Source of the DNA: CAWARU01 sp963784575
GTDB lineage: Bacteria; Pseudomonadota; Gammaproteobacteria; UBA6186; Azoamicaceae
Assembly (NCBI GenBank): GCA_963784575.1
Contig: CAWARU010000001.1
Coordinates: forward strand, 2,232,001-2,296,000
Length of the DNA: 64,000 bases
Direction of reading: 5' to 3'
This document shows positions 9,006 through 17,170 of this stretch, piece after piece. Below the pieces are notes generated by a model. That model was not told the origin of the DNA and did no database searches. It saw only the letters and a list, made by a program, of their open reading frames with translations. Each line of letters starts with the position of its first letter. The first letter of the stretch is position 1. The translations under genes and the position numbers were made by a program.

Positions 9006-9148
9006 ATTCGGAAGCATCCCGTGCTCATCTGACCCTAGTTAAAAACTCAGGCAAATAGCAAATTGATGCATGAGTAAAAAATATCTTAACGGCCAAAACT
9101 GTGAAAGAAATGTTTGCAGAAGAACAGTTGATTAAGCTATTAGCTTAA
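9006..9148 (+). pseudogene. Decayed duplicate of the Rpn C-terminal domain
   Basis: After the stop of the nuclease gene the DNA repeats its last part: ASRAHLTLVKNSGK, stop, QIDA, stop, VKNILTAKTVKEMFAEEQ can be read, parallel to ASRAYLPIVKKASISQIDVW and VKRILTAKTVDEMFEEE of the intact protein. In-frame TAG and TGA codons interrupt it, so it is a tandem-duplication remnant. Confidence 0.8.
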
Positions 9149-9171
9149 TTTTAAAAATGGAGTATTCTATT

Positions 9172-9390
9172 ATGAAGTTTTCAGAAGAGTTAATAGCTAA
9201 TTCACCAGAAATAACTTATGCTCATCTGTTTATGATTCTGCTTGAAGTAGGATTGGGAAGCGAAGTAGCAAGTGAATATTGGCCTAGGGTGAAAGATGCT
9301 AGTGAAAGACAAATTATTGATTGGTTTAAAATACTTTTAACCAAAAAAACCGCGGGTGAGCCGGTTGAAATTGAAGATGACGGTGCTTGA
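9172..9390 (+). CDS. Stand-alone Rpn C-terminal (DUF4351-like) domain protein
   Basis: 72 residues from the ATG at 9172, chosen because GGAG sits nine bases upstream; an ATG at 9157 would overlap that ribosome binding site. HLFMILLEVGLGSEVASEYW and VKDASERQIIDWFKILLTKK align with IELLCIKFGTEASRAYLP and VKKASISQIDVWVKRILTAK of the Rpn protein, so it is a free copy of that C-terminal domain without nuclease residues. In E. coli, short C-terminal Rpn products act as antitoxins to the full-length nuclease; a similar role here is inference. It could also be a gene remnant that happens to be open. Confidence 0.65.
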   Translation: MKFSEELIANSPEITYAHLFMILLEVGLGSEVASEYWPRVKDASERQIIDWFKILLTKKTAGEPVEIEDDGA

Positions 9391-9398
9391 TACGTAAT

Positions 9399-10637
9399 CT
9401 AGGCTTTTTCTTCTGCTTCCGCAACAGGCTCTGCTGCCTGCTCTTCCTGCTTCATTTCCTTATCCACCAATGCCACCACACATGAATCCGACCATACATT
9501 CACAGTCGTTTCTAGCATGTCAATAAAAACATAAAAAGGCAGAATTAAGGCCATCATATTTAACGGAACATTCATGGATGCTAGGAATGCTGAAGAAAGG
9601 AAGAAGCAGCCCATGGGGACCCCAGCATTTCCGACTGCAGCGATGGTTGCGATAAAAGTCCAGCAAAACATCTCAAAAATTGAGAACGATAAGCCATTAG
9701 TGATGGATACGAATAATACTGTAATTAAAATGAAGGCAGCGCAGCCATTCATATTAATGGCTGTACAAAGCGGAAAAGCCATGTTACTGAGCTTTTTATC
9801 CATAGAGGCTCTCTCAACGGCGCAGCGCATGGTCATGGGCAGCGTGGCGCTCGAGGATTTTGAAAAGAAAGCCAAAGAAAGGGCGGGGAGCATCTGTGAA
9901 GCAAGTTTCATAGGACTGACGCCCCGCAGTTTGATATAGGCAGGCAATACCATAAATCCTTGCACCAAATTTGCTGATGTTATTGCAGCAAGGAAATAAA
10001 TAAGGTATTTGATTTCCAGGCCTTTTTCCATTTCTTTAAAGAAAAGGGTGATAAACGCCCAGACCGCTACAGGTATGATCATTACAATCCAAGAAGCGAC
10101 CTTTAGAAATAGGGCGTTTAAACTTGACAATATGGCTTGTAATGGGGCCCGTTGTTTTTCGGGTAAACTCAAGGTTGCAAGGCTAAAAATGATAGCTAAA
10201 AATAATACTGCAATGACATTATTTTCCAAGAAAGGCGTCACAATGTTGGTGGGAATGATATGAATCAGATAGTTTATATAGCCTTTTGAAGCCACATCAT
10301 TGTTTTGGGCTAGGGATTCAATGGTGGCTGTTTGCACAGGATCAAACATAAAAAAGCAAAGCAATGCTATAAATGAAGCAATATAAGTCGTGATTAAGGT
10401 GTGTTTAATTATTTTTTTTCCGATGAATTTAAACTCTTTGGCATTTTTCATGCCTGCTACGGTAGAGAATATCGAAAGAAAAATGATGGGGGTACTGACC
10501 AGTTTCAATAAATTTATAAAGAGTTGAGAGAAAATATCCGCAGCCTGATTGATGGCGCTATTGTCCCAAATGCCCGAGATAATGCCTAAAAATAAGGCAA
10601 GTAATATCAAAATGTTGGTATTAAATTTAAATTTCAT
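9399..10637 (-). CDS. Dicarboxylate/amino acid:cation symporter (DAACS family)
   Basis: Inner-membrane secondary transporter of the GltP/DctA type, importing glutamate, aspartate or C4-dicarboxylates with Na+ or H+. About eight hydrophobic spans are visible. The serine-rich reentrant loop (LAFFSKSSSATLPMTMRCA) and the NMNG motif of TM7 (CTAINMNGCAAF) are diagnostic. Start set at MKFKFNTNILILLALFLG, as in relatives; a GTG at 10688, preceded by AAGGG, would add 17 residues. The C-terminus has an unusual Glu/Ala tail (EEQAAEPVAEAEEKA). Glutamate dehydrogenase lies 1.2 kb downstream, so glutamate use may be a shared theme. Confidence 0.9.
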   Translation of the reverse strand: MKFKFNTNILILLALFLGIISGIWDNSAINQAADIFSQLFINLLKLVSTPIIFLSIFSTVAGMKNAKEFKFIGKKIIKHTLITTYIASFIALLCFFMFDPVQTATIESLAQNNDVASKGYINYLIHIIPTNIVTPFLENNVIAVLFLAIIFSLATLSLPEKQRAPLQAILSSLNALFLKVASWIVMIIPVAVWAFITLFFKEMEKGLEIKYLIYFLAAITSANLVQGFMVLPAYIKLRGVSPMKLASQMLPALSLAFFSKSSSATLPMTMRCAVERASMDKKLSNMAFPLCTAINMNGCAAFILITVLFVSITNGLSFSIFEMFCWTFIATIAAVGNAGVPMGCFFLSSAFLASMNVPLNMMALILPFYVFIDMLETTVNVWSDSCVVALVDKEMKQEEQAAEPVAEAEEKA

Positions 10638-10688
10638 TTGAATTCCATAAATATTAAATATATCGCGCAAACGCGCTACCACTTTCAC

Positions 10689-11108
10689 ATTGCCCTTGAA
10701 CGGTTCTCAAAGGCATCTATTACTTTAAAACTTGTGTATTAAATCATTTAAATATGATGCATATGCCTATATTTAAAATTAATAAAATTATACATCAAAA
10801 ATAACAAATAACTCTAACATATAAAACTAACATATTCAATATCACCAAAATAGCAGAATATAAAAGCGCAATATAAATACGATATAAATATAAGCGAGAT
10901 AACAACCCAAATCGTTAGTACGGATTCATGTAATTGTTTCATTTTTAAAATTACGCATGCATCCTTAGTAAATAAAAGTAAATAAATATCCTTAGCATTT
11001 GATATATAAGACTTTTTTAAAAAGTGTCAATAATTTGAATTTTTGTTATTTAGAGTTCATACTGTGTATATCCAAGTTTTAAAACTGAGTAAATTATAGA
11101 GACCTGCT
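10689..11108. other. AT-rich spacer between divergent genes
   Basis: Very AT-rich 420 bp between the divergent symporter and PagL-like genes, probably holding both promoters. Its left edge (10689-10713) carries a copy of the interspersed TGCCCTTGAACG element also present at 49.8 kb. No RNA gene is recognised. Confidence 0.5.
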
Positions 11109-11765
11109 ATGAATTATATTATCAGATCTACATTAGAAAACAGATTAGCAAACAGCAATGAATCGATTCTAAAAATAAAGCCAAGCAATCTGAGTAGTTT
11201 AAGCTGTCTCTGCAGTGCTAGCAGACCAAGCAATAAGGTCATTCTGTTTATCATTAGCATTTTCTTTGTTCTCTTCACTGCCATAGTTTTGAGTGAAGAC
11301 GCCTATGCTGACGGAGCAGCAGTTGGCTATGGTAGATCGAGCAAATTGAATGCCGCTAGGTTTAGTTTTCAAAAAACATCATTTTTCTTCGGAAGCTGCT
11401 TAGATTATTGGGAATTTAGTCTATCCCATATTTGGGGCCAAAAAAACAAGTGTTGTTGCAATTTAAACACACACATCTCAGGTGCTTCTCTAATCTATGT
11501 TTTTAGATTTGAGGGACCCCTCTGCGGCAGCCCCTTTGCCTTCTATTTGGAGGGTGGCGCCGGTTTGGCAGGGTATACCAAAAAGCAGATTTGTTCGAGA
11601 AATTTAGGCTCAAATGCATTGCTTGAGTTCAAGGGCGGCGGCGGATTTGTCATCGATAAGAATTTTGATTTTGGATACAAATATATCCACAATTCTAACG
11701 CGTATTTAGCCAAACACAATGATGGCTTAAATCTTCATTTCTTTATATTTTCCTATAGGTTTTAG
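11109..11765 (+). CDS. PagL-like lipid A 3-O-deacylase (acyloxyacyl hydrolase family)
   Basis: Outer-membrane beta-barrel enzyme family that removes the 3-O-linked acyl chain from lipid A. The C-terminal signature YKYIHNSNAYLAKHNDGLN corresponds to the PagL motif H-x-S-N...N-x-G, carrying the catalytic His and Ser, and the protein ends with an aromatic outer-membrane signature (FIFSYRF). By my alignment the position of the catalytic Glu in Pseudomonas PagL is Asn here, which is tentative. A hydrophobic signal segment (VILFIISIFFVLFTAIVL) ending AYA lies at residues 43-67, after an unusually long 42-residue leader; the real start may be later, but no other ATG is available. Several Cys residues (GSCLDY, KCCCN) are unusual. 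Confidence 0.75.
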   Translation: MNYIIRSTLENRLANSNESILKIKPSNLSSLSCLCSASRPSNKVILFIISIFFVLFTAIVLSEDAYADGAAVGYGRSSKLNAARFSFQKTSFFFGSCLDYWEFSLSHIWGQKNKCCCNLNTHISGASLIYVFRFEGPLCGSPFAFYLEGGAGLAGYTKKQICSRNLGSNALLEFKGGGGFVIDKNFDFGYKYIHNSNAYLAKHNDGLNLHFFIFSYRF

Positions 11766-11772
11766 CGAGATT

Positions 11773-11804
11773 GCCAAAAGATGGGCGTTCATGGGTAGTG
11801 CGAT
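11773..11804. repeat. Interspersed short repeat copy
   Basis: GCCAAAAGATGGGCGTTC followed by ATGGGTAGTGC. Related copies, some inverted, occur at 10689, 45019 and 49798, all at gene ends. The word pattern (C)CCAAAGATGnnCGTTCnnGGGCAGTGC suggests a small REP-like element. Confidence 0.5.
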
Positions 11805-11814
11805 GACATTATGC

Positions 11815-13185
11815 TTAAATGTTTGAGAAGTACTTTTTGGTTCCGCCGGCAAGCACCGCCTCACCAATTCTATTTAATGCACAAATATAAGCGGCATTTC
11901 GCAAATCTATTTTATGTTTTTTACTCATGTTTCGAACATTATTGAAAGCTTCAGTATAAATATCATGCAATTTTTGATTAACCTCTTCTTCAGTCCAATA
12001 ATAGCCCGTCCTATTTTGAACCCATTCAAAATAACTTACTGCAACTCCTCCTGAATTTGCCAAGATATCTGGCACAATCAATTTTCCTTTCTTGGCTAAG
12101 AGGGTATCTGCATCAGAGGTTGTTGGGCCATTAGCCATTTCAAGAATTACGGGTGCTTTTATTTTGTCTGCATTGTCCGAATTAATCTGATTTTCCATGG
12201 CAGCTGGAATCAGTAAATCAACCTCTAGGGACAGAAGATCTTGATTAGAAATATTGCGTGCATTGACGTTTTTGGCAACATCACGTACTGATTTTTTATA
12301 GTAGCCAGTTTGACTGAAGTAGGTTTCATCTCTGATTTCATCGATAATCTTTGGAATATTAAGACCACTTTCTTTATAAAGAGCACCGTCGACATCACTG
12401 ATCGCAACAACATTAAACCCTGCTTCATATAGGAAAGTAGCGACGTTTCTGCCAACATTTCCAAATCCTTGAATAGCAATTGTTGCTGATTTTTCCAAAT
12501 ACTTATTCTTAATGAGCTCTTGTACGCAAAAAAGAGCCCCTTTACCAGTAGCAGCTTCACGACCTCGACTGCCGCCAAGTTCAATTGGTTTACCAGTAAT
12601 GACGGAAGGATTGTGATACCGAACAATATTATCGTATTCATCCATCATCCAACCCATGATCATAGCATTTGTATTGACGTCTGGCGCAGGGATATCGGTA
12701 TTAGGACCTATAAAATCGGCAATTTGAGAAATATAGCTTCTGCTTAATCGTTGCAATTCTAAGTGAGTCAGGGATTTTGGATCAACGATGACGCCCCCCT
12801 TTGCGCCTCCAAATGGAATACCAATCAAAGCACATTTGATTGTCATCCAGAAACTCAAAGCCATGATTTCATCGAGTTTTAATTTGGGGTGAAAGCGAAT
12901 CCCACCTTTGGTTGGCCCGCGTGTATCATCATGACGTACTCGAAACCCGGTAAAAAATTGGAGGGATCCGTCATCCATCCGTACAGGGATAGAGACTTGC
13001 AGCATACATTTGGGGTGTTTTAGTTTCTCCAAAGCCTCCGGGTCAATACAGGAGACATGTGCTGCTTTGTCAAGATGTGAGAGAGCGTCTTTAAAGATAT
13101 CCATGCTTGTATGGCTTGCATGCAATTTTTCAGGTTGCATGGACTCCTTTGGAGAGCCTTTCTGTAAGTTTTTTTTGGATTCCAT
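11815..13185 (-). CDS. gdhA: Glutamate dehydrogenase (Glu/Leu/Phe/Val family)
   Basis: Cytosolic enzyme interconverting glutamate and 2-oxoglutarate plus ammonia. 456 residues, the hexameric small GDH class. The substrate-binding and catalytic region reads RVRHDDTRGPTKGGIRFHP and PFGGAKGGVIVDPK; the Rossmann domain starts near VAIQGFGNVGRNVATFLYEAG, followed by an acidic residue (DVDGAL). NAD or NADP preference cannot be fixed by eye. The first 45 residues are a Lys/Ser-rich extension ahead of the usual family start. It lies convergent with the PagL-like gene. Confidence 0.95.
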   Translation of the reverse strand: MESKKNLQKGSPKESMQPEKLHASHTSMDIFKDALSHLDKAAHVSCIDPEALEKLKHPKCMLQVSIPVRMDDGSLQFFTGFRVRHDDTRGPTKGGIRFHPKLKLDEIMALSFWMTIKCALIGIPFGGAKGGVIVDPKSLTHLELQRLSRSYISQIADFIGPNTDIPAPDVNTNAMIMGWMMDEYDNIVRYHNPSVITGKPIELGGSRGREAATGKGALFCVQELIKNKYLEKSATIAIQGFGNVGRNVATFLYEAGFNVVAISDVDGALYKESGLNIPKIIDEIRDETYFSQTGYYKKSVRDVAKNVNARNISNQDLLSLEVDLLIPAAMENQINSDNADKIKAPVILEMANGPTTSDADTLLAKKGKLIVPDILANSGGVAVSYFEWVQNRTGYYWTEEEVNQKLHDIYTEAFNNVRNMSKKHKIDLRNAAYICALNRIGEAVLAGGTKKYFSNI

Positions 13186-13207
13186 TTAAGAACTCAATTT
13201 TGATACT

Positions 13208-13561
13208 CTATCTTAGATTGTCTAAAACTTTATCAAAAATCCTTTGTAAATCTTTGAATGCTTTTTCATTCATTGAAAGAACCCCATCAAAATCGAAATT
13301 TTTTCCTTCAAGTGAAACATTGAGCGTCACGGTTTTTCCCTTACTTTCAACGGTTCCTGAAAAATTGCCGAATTTAAAACTGCTGGTAAAATCCCTATCT
13401 TCTCTTTTCATCCAGGGCAGGGTGAAGCCGCTGAGAGAACGAGTAGATCTCGCTTTGGCTTTGGCTTTGACCTGGGCTTTGGTTTTGGTGCTAATTTTCA
13501 CAGTGCTTTTTTTTGCGCTAGATTTTCCTGCTTTTTTTGCAAGTTTTCGTGCTTTTGACAT
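13208..13561 (-). CDS. Small protein with a histone-like basic tail
   Basis: Unrecognised 117-residue protein. Residues 1-45 are Lys/Ala/Ser/Arg-rich (AKKAGKSSAKKSTVKIS, KAQVKAKAKARS), like bacterial histone H1-type tails. Residues 50-117 form a compact, probably beta-then-helix domain (FGNFSGTVESKGKTVTLNVS, KAFKDLQRIFDKVLDNL). It starts 23 bp before the glutamate dehydrogenase gene region and on the same strand, so the two may be co-transcribed. Nucleic acid binding is inference from charge only. Confidence 0.75.
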   Translation of the reverse strand: MSKARKLAKKAGKSSAKKSTVKISTKTKAQVKAKAKARSTRSLSGFTLPWMKREDRDFTSSFKFGNFSGTVESKGKTVTLNVSLEGKNFDFDGVLSMNEKAFKDLQRIFDKVLDNLR

Positions 13562-13738
13562 AGATAGTTTCTCCTATTTGAAGATTAACTTGTTTTTGAG
13601 CAAAGATAAGATACTTTATTGAGCCGAGAAATTCGTAAAAGTTCACTTTTTTTCCTTTCTTCATTGTGTGCTTTCAAGAATTCTTGAAAGCTAGCTAAAG
13701 TTATTTACAGATCTATCTTGATAATAGTATTATAGGGC

Positions 13739-14794
13739 ATGAGATATAAATTTTACTTGAAATTACTCACATTCTCTTTATTATTAGTAGTAAGTGCTAT
13801 GTCACTTATTTTAGGAGGTTGTGGGTCCTTGAAAACAGATCAGAAAGAGGAAGCTCTAAATCCCATCGTCTATGATGAGGCGTTTAAAAAATCCATAGCG
13901 AAGCATAGAATCAGGCTTATTGCACCCGCATCGGGTACCGAGCCAGAACTTATCACCAAGCTTCAGAACATTCAATGTTTAAATATGGATGTACCCAGCA
14001 ATTTAATTACTGCCGATATCCCCTTCCATGCTAATACCGATGAAAAACGCTTAGAGCTCTTAAAAGAAGCCTTATATGATGACAGCAATGAAGTCATTGT
14101 TTGGACATATCGGGGCGGGTATGGTACCGCACGGCTTATCAATGAACTGAAAAAATTAGAAAAACCGAAGACTGAAAAAATCTTTATTGGATTTAGTGAT
14201 ATTACAGCCCTGCATTTATTTCTGTCTCAAAATTGGAAGTGGAAGACCATTCATGCTCCTGGACTTGGAGAGCTGTTGAATCCGAACAGAGATCCTGAAA
14301 ATATCCGGAAAACACTTGAAATTCTGGATAAAAATCAGAAATTTGCGAAACTACACTCACTTAAGCTGCTAAATCCTGCTCAATATAAAGGGAAAAAAAT
14401 TACTGGCGGGATGACAGGCGGCAATTTAACCATGGTACAAACCAGTCTTGGCACCCCGTGGCAAATTAAAACTCGCGGCAAAATCCTGTTTTTGGAAGAT
14501 GTGAATGAAAAAGGCTATCACGTGGACAGGGCACTTAATCATCTAAAACAAGCAGGGGTCCTAAAAAATGTAAAAGCGATCATTTTTGGGGACTTTGCGA
14601 ATCCCGGAGACGATAAAGTTGATTTTGCATTACAACGTTTTGCTGCGGAAATGCCTGTCCCAGTGTTTAAAACGGATGAATTTGGTCATGGAATCAAGAA
14701 TTACCCCATTATTTACAATTCAAAATCAGAAATAGTAGAGTTGCTTGATTCCGATTCCCCGGATAATTTTAGTTTAAATATGAAAATTCTCTAA
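13739..14794 (+). CDS. ldcA: LD-carboxypeptidase (peptidase S66), lipoprotein
   Basis: Murein tetrapeptide carboxypeptidase/MccF family, acting in peptidoglycan recycling or defence against peptide antibiotics. A lipoprotein signal (LLLVVSAMSLILGGCG, lipobox LGGC, Cys about residue 29) indicates membrane anchoring, whereas E. coli LdcA is cytosolic. Family marks are LIAPASG, YRGGYGTARLI, the nucleophile motif IGFSDITAL (Ser), GGNLTMVQ, a Glu in LFLEDVNEKGYHVDRAL and a C-terminal His in FGHGIKNYPI, giving the Ser-Glu-His triad. Length (351) is normal once the signal is removed. Confidence 0.9.
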   Translation: MRYKFYLKLLTFSLLLVVSAMSLILGGCGSLKTDQKEEALNPIVYDEAFKKSIAKHRIRLIAPASGTEPELITKLQNIQCLNMDVPSNLITADIPFHANTDEKRLELLKEALYDDSNEVIVWTYRGGYGTARLINELKKLEKPKTEKIFIGFSDITALHLFLSQNWKWKTIHAPGLGELLNPNRDPENIRKTLEILDKNQKFAKLHSLKLLNPAQYKGKKITGGMTGGNLTMVQTSLGTPWQIKTRGKILFLEDVNEKGYHVDRALNHLKQAGVLKNVKAIIFGDFANPGDDKVDFALQRFAAEMPVPVFKTDEFGHGIKNYPIIYNSKSEIVELLDSDSPDNFSLNMKIL

Positions 14795-14798
14795 AAAG

Positions 14799-14844
14799 AA
14801 ATCTCCCCTAACCCCCCCTTTTAAAAGGGGGTTACGGGGGATTT
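14799..14844. terminator. G/C-rich palindrome between convergent genes
   Basis: A 46-bp inverted repeat with arms of about 22 bases (CCCCTAACCCCCCCTTTT and AAAAGGGGGTTACGGGGG plus flanking AAATC/GATTT). It lies five bases after the ldcA stop and before the convergent deformylase gene. It can act as a bidirectional terminator; its form is also that of dispersed palindromic repeats of some gammaproteobacteria. Confidence 0.6.
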
Positions 14845-14876
14845 GGCGTTCAAGTGTAACGTGAACGGTTGGGTTG

Positions 14877-15569
14877 TTATTTTTTTCTTGTTTCTTGCAA
14901 GGCCTTCAACTCAGCTGCATACTTGCGCTTGCGCTCTTCTCTGACCTTTTCATAGAAATTATCCACTGCTTCAAGATTTGAAAAAGTTCTTTTTTCCAGG
15001 CATTTTCCGGTATTTGGATCATCATAGAGATGTCCATTTAAATGATCATTTTCATGCTGCCAAACTCGGGCAGGAAAGCCGCTTATCTCTCGATGAATTG
15101 TTTCACCAGCCTCGTTTTGATAAGTAACACGAATGCTTTGATAACGTCGAATATAGCCTGAGGCTAGGGGAACAGAAAAACAGCCCTCCCAAGTCTCATT
15201 CATAGTTTTCAAGGTTTCCATGGTTTTTTTGGTAGGTTCGTTCCTTTCTTGTTCCGAAGAATCAGAGGTTTCAATGGGTTCGTAGCTTGGATTTATCACA
15301 ACCTCTAAACCATTGACTGAATCGCCATCCGGACAATAAAGAAAAATACTTTTATTGATTCCCCATTGATTTGCAGCCATGCCGACCGCTGCATCCCAAG
15401 GAGCATCTGCTTTTTTAAGTTGTTCTGCTTGAATCGAAAAACGCATGTCACGAATGATATCTTGGTCTTCTTGACTGAGCGGAAAATTTACTTTTTCTGT
15501 GGGTCTTCTCAAAATTTCATTATCATAATCAACAAGGTACAACAATCGAGGAGAGTTACTGTGAGACAT
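14877..15569 (-). CDS. def: Peptide deformylase, long form
   Basis: Metalloenzyme that removes N-formyl groups from nascent proteins. All three motifs are visible: GMAANQWG (motif 1, with Asn-Gln instead of the common ATQ), WEGCFSVP (motif 2, metal Cys) and WQHENDHLNG (motif 3, HExDH). The 230 residues exceed the usual 165-190, with an insertion of about 25 acidic and Thr-rich residues before motif 2 and a charged tail. A standard deformylase is encoded at 47.6 kb beside fmt, so this is probably an auxiliary, specialised enzyme. Confidence 0.88.
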   Translation of the reverse strand: MSHSNSPRLLYLVDYDNEILRRPTEKVNFPLSQEDQDIIRDMRFSIQAEQLKKADAPWDAAVGMAANQWGINKSIFLYCPDGDSVNGLEVVINPSYEPIETSDSSEQERNEPTKKTMETLKTMNETWEGCFSVPLASGYIRRYQSIRVTYQNEAGETIHREISGFPARVWQHENDHLNGHLYDDPNTGKCLEKRTFSNLEAVDNFYEKVREERKRKYAAELKALQETRKK

Positions 15570-15661
15570 TGCTATATCCTATTCCTATATTACTTATCAT
15601 TCACGCCTTCCATGGCATAAGAAATGATGCAGTAATGATAGATATTGTGGCGATTTACTTC

Positions 15662-16006
15662 CTACTCAACGCTTTTTAGAATATCTAAAAATTCTTCAGG
15701 ATTTTGTGGGGGGACAAATTTGCGAACGACTTTGTGATGTTTGTTATAAATGATTACAGTAGGCGTCACATAGACATCGATTTCACCTGTACTCGCGTTT
15801 ACTTTTTTATAGTTAAATCTACTCAATTCCTGACGAACTGCACTATTTTGTAGAACGTTTCGTTCAAACACGACACAGGCACGGCAATGATTGGAGTATA
15901 CATAGGTGACAGAAGGTTTGCTTCCGCCCACTGCTGCACCGACTCCAAATGTCGCCGCTAAAATTAGAAATAAACTGGATATTGCAATTAAAATTTTGTT
16001 TTTCAT
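15662..16006 (-). CDS. Small exported thioredoxin-like protein
   Basis: 114 residues with an N-terminal signal peptide (KILIAISSLFLILAATFGVG), then a thioredoxin-fold domain with a CxxC centre (SNHCRACVVFERN) and the cis-Pro loop VTPTVIIYN. Likely a periplasmic disulfide or thiol reductase-type protein; substrate unknown. AAGGAA lies six bases before the ATG. The upstream 300 bp are AT-rich and probably contain its promoter. Confidence 0.8.
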   Translation of the reverse strand: MKNKILIAISSLFLILAATFGVGAAVGGSKPSVTYVYSNHCRACVVFERNVLQNSAVRQELSRFNYKKVNASTGEIDVYVTPTVIIYNKHHKVVRKFVPPQNPEEFLDILKSVE

Positions 16007-16325
16007 TTCAAGATTCCTTAAATGAATTGGTTAATTAACTAACAACTAATTACTTGATATAAATTTTGCTAAGGTCAAAGCCCATAATTGAGTTTATTAT
16101 AGCAGTCTCAATATTTCATGGAAAAAATTTAACAAATAAAATCAAGTAATAATATATATTTGGGTTTTTATTAAGCTCAGATTAACATATGTTTGTTGTG
16201 TTGTCGACTTTCGTTTGCGCACTTTTGAGTGTAGATGCCCCTTTCTTTTAACTTCTCTTTTTTTTCTTTTAGCAGGTTTAGACTTTTAGCTGGTTTAGAT
16301 AAGAGCAGGTTAGGCAGCGGAAGTG
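16007..16325. other. AT-rich spacer
   Basis: No gene supported. It contains the upstream region of the small thioredoxin gene and, from 16230 on, a T/C-rich tract with repeated AGCAGGTTTAG/AGCTGGTTTAG/AGCAGGTTAGG words beyond the pseudopilin stop. Confidence 0.4.
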
Positions 16326-17024
16326 TTAAGGGCAGGCGGTTCCAGGTTGCAGCGAAGCAATTCCCAAGTTATCGATGGCCACCCATACTGAAGTCGAGCA
16401 GCCCGTGGGCGCAACACGGAATAATCCGGTGTATCCACCTGTTAAAGAGGTACCGCAGCCACTCGTAGGCGTTACACTTGTTGTAGTGTTTTGATCAATA
16501 TTACCAGTAGAAATAAAAACAATCGCATTTGGGGAATAGCTTAAACCAGAAGGTGAAACCGATGCAGCACAAGAGGTAGTGAAGAAAACATTGCCTGTTG
16601 AGGGCGGGCTTATAGGAAACATTTGAATATTGGTAGTGGCTGCAGTTAACTGTATAATTTGCCAACCATTTTGCCATGACGCAGTGCCATTCACATATAA
16701 GTCGATAACTGCAACACCATCTGGTGATGAAACGTTTCTCTGAATGGCATCAGCACGAGCCAAACGTAGTGCGGCCATAAGTTGAGTCGCAATTTGATCT
16801 CTCTTGCTGTCTGCCACCGCTGTTTTGAAACTGGGAACAGCTATTGCAGTCAATAGCCCTGCAATTGCGATGGTGATGAGCAGTTCAAAAAGTGTGAAAC
16901 CAGAGATCTTGTTATGCCGGATGAGCTCTTTAATGGGCCTGTTATAAGATAAGCCGCTCTGAGATTCGCGTTTTGATCTGAATATTTTTCCGTGCATAGA
17001 TAATAACTTCAGTTGTGGTAACAT
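16326..17024 (-). CDS. fimT: Type IV pilus minor pseudopilin, FimT/GspH family
   Basis: Prepilin-like protein with the cleavage and methylation motif KISG|FTLFELLITIAIAGLLTAI (Phe at +1, Glu at +5), followed by a GspH-type domain with a disulfide-capable C-terminus (SGCGTSL, PTGCSTSV). The leader before the cleavage site is about 40 residues, far longer than normal; the ATG at 16997 would shorten it by nine residues. Minor pseudopilins prime pilus or type II secretion fibre assembly. No other pilus gene is next to it, as is common for isolated fimT. Confidence 0.85.
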   Translation of the reverse strand: MLPQLKLLSMHGKIFRSKRESQSGLSYNRPIKELIRHNKISGFTLFELLITIAIAGLLTAIAVPSFKTAVADSKRDQIATQLMAALRLARADAIQRNVSSPDGVAVIDLYVNGTASWQNGWQIIQLTAATTNIQMFPISPPSTGNVFFTTSCAASVSPSGLSYSPNAIVFISTGNIDQNTTTSVTPTSGCGTSLTGGYTGLFRVAPTGCSTSVWVAIDNLGIASLQPGTACP

Positions 17025-17170
17025 ATCACTGTATCGGCAATGCTGAAATTATCTTTAGGCTGCCAATCAATGCCTAGTAAAATTGCATACCTATATTGCT
17101 CGCATGACTTATTTCACTTGTGATTTATTACACGTGTCCCCATATTAATTGTAACTCATAAGGATATTTT

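Noticed and set aside
12225..12641. 138-codon frame within glutamate dehydrogenase
   Set aside because: Shadow frame inside a clearly conserved gene on the same strand.
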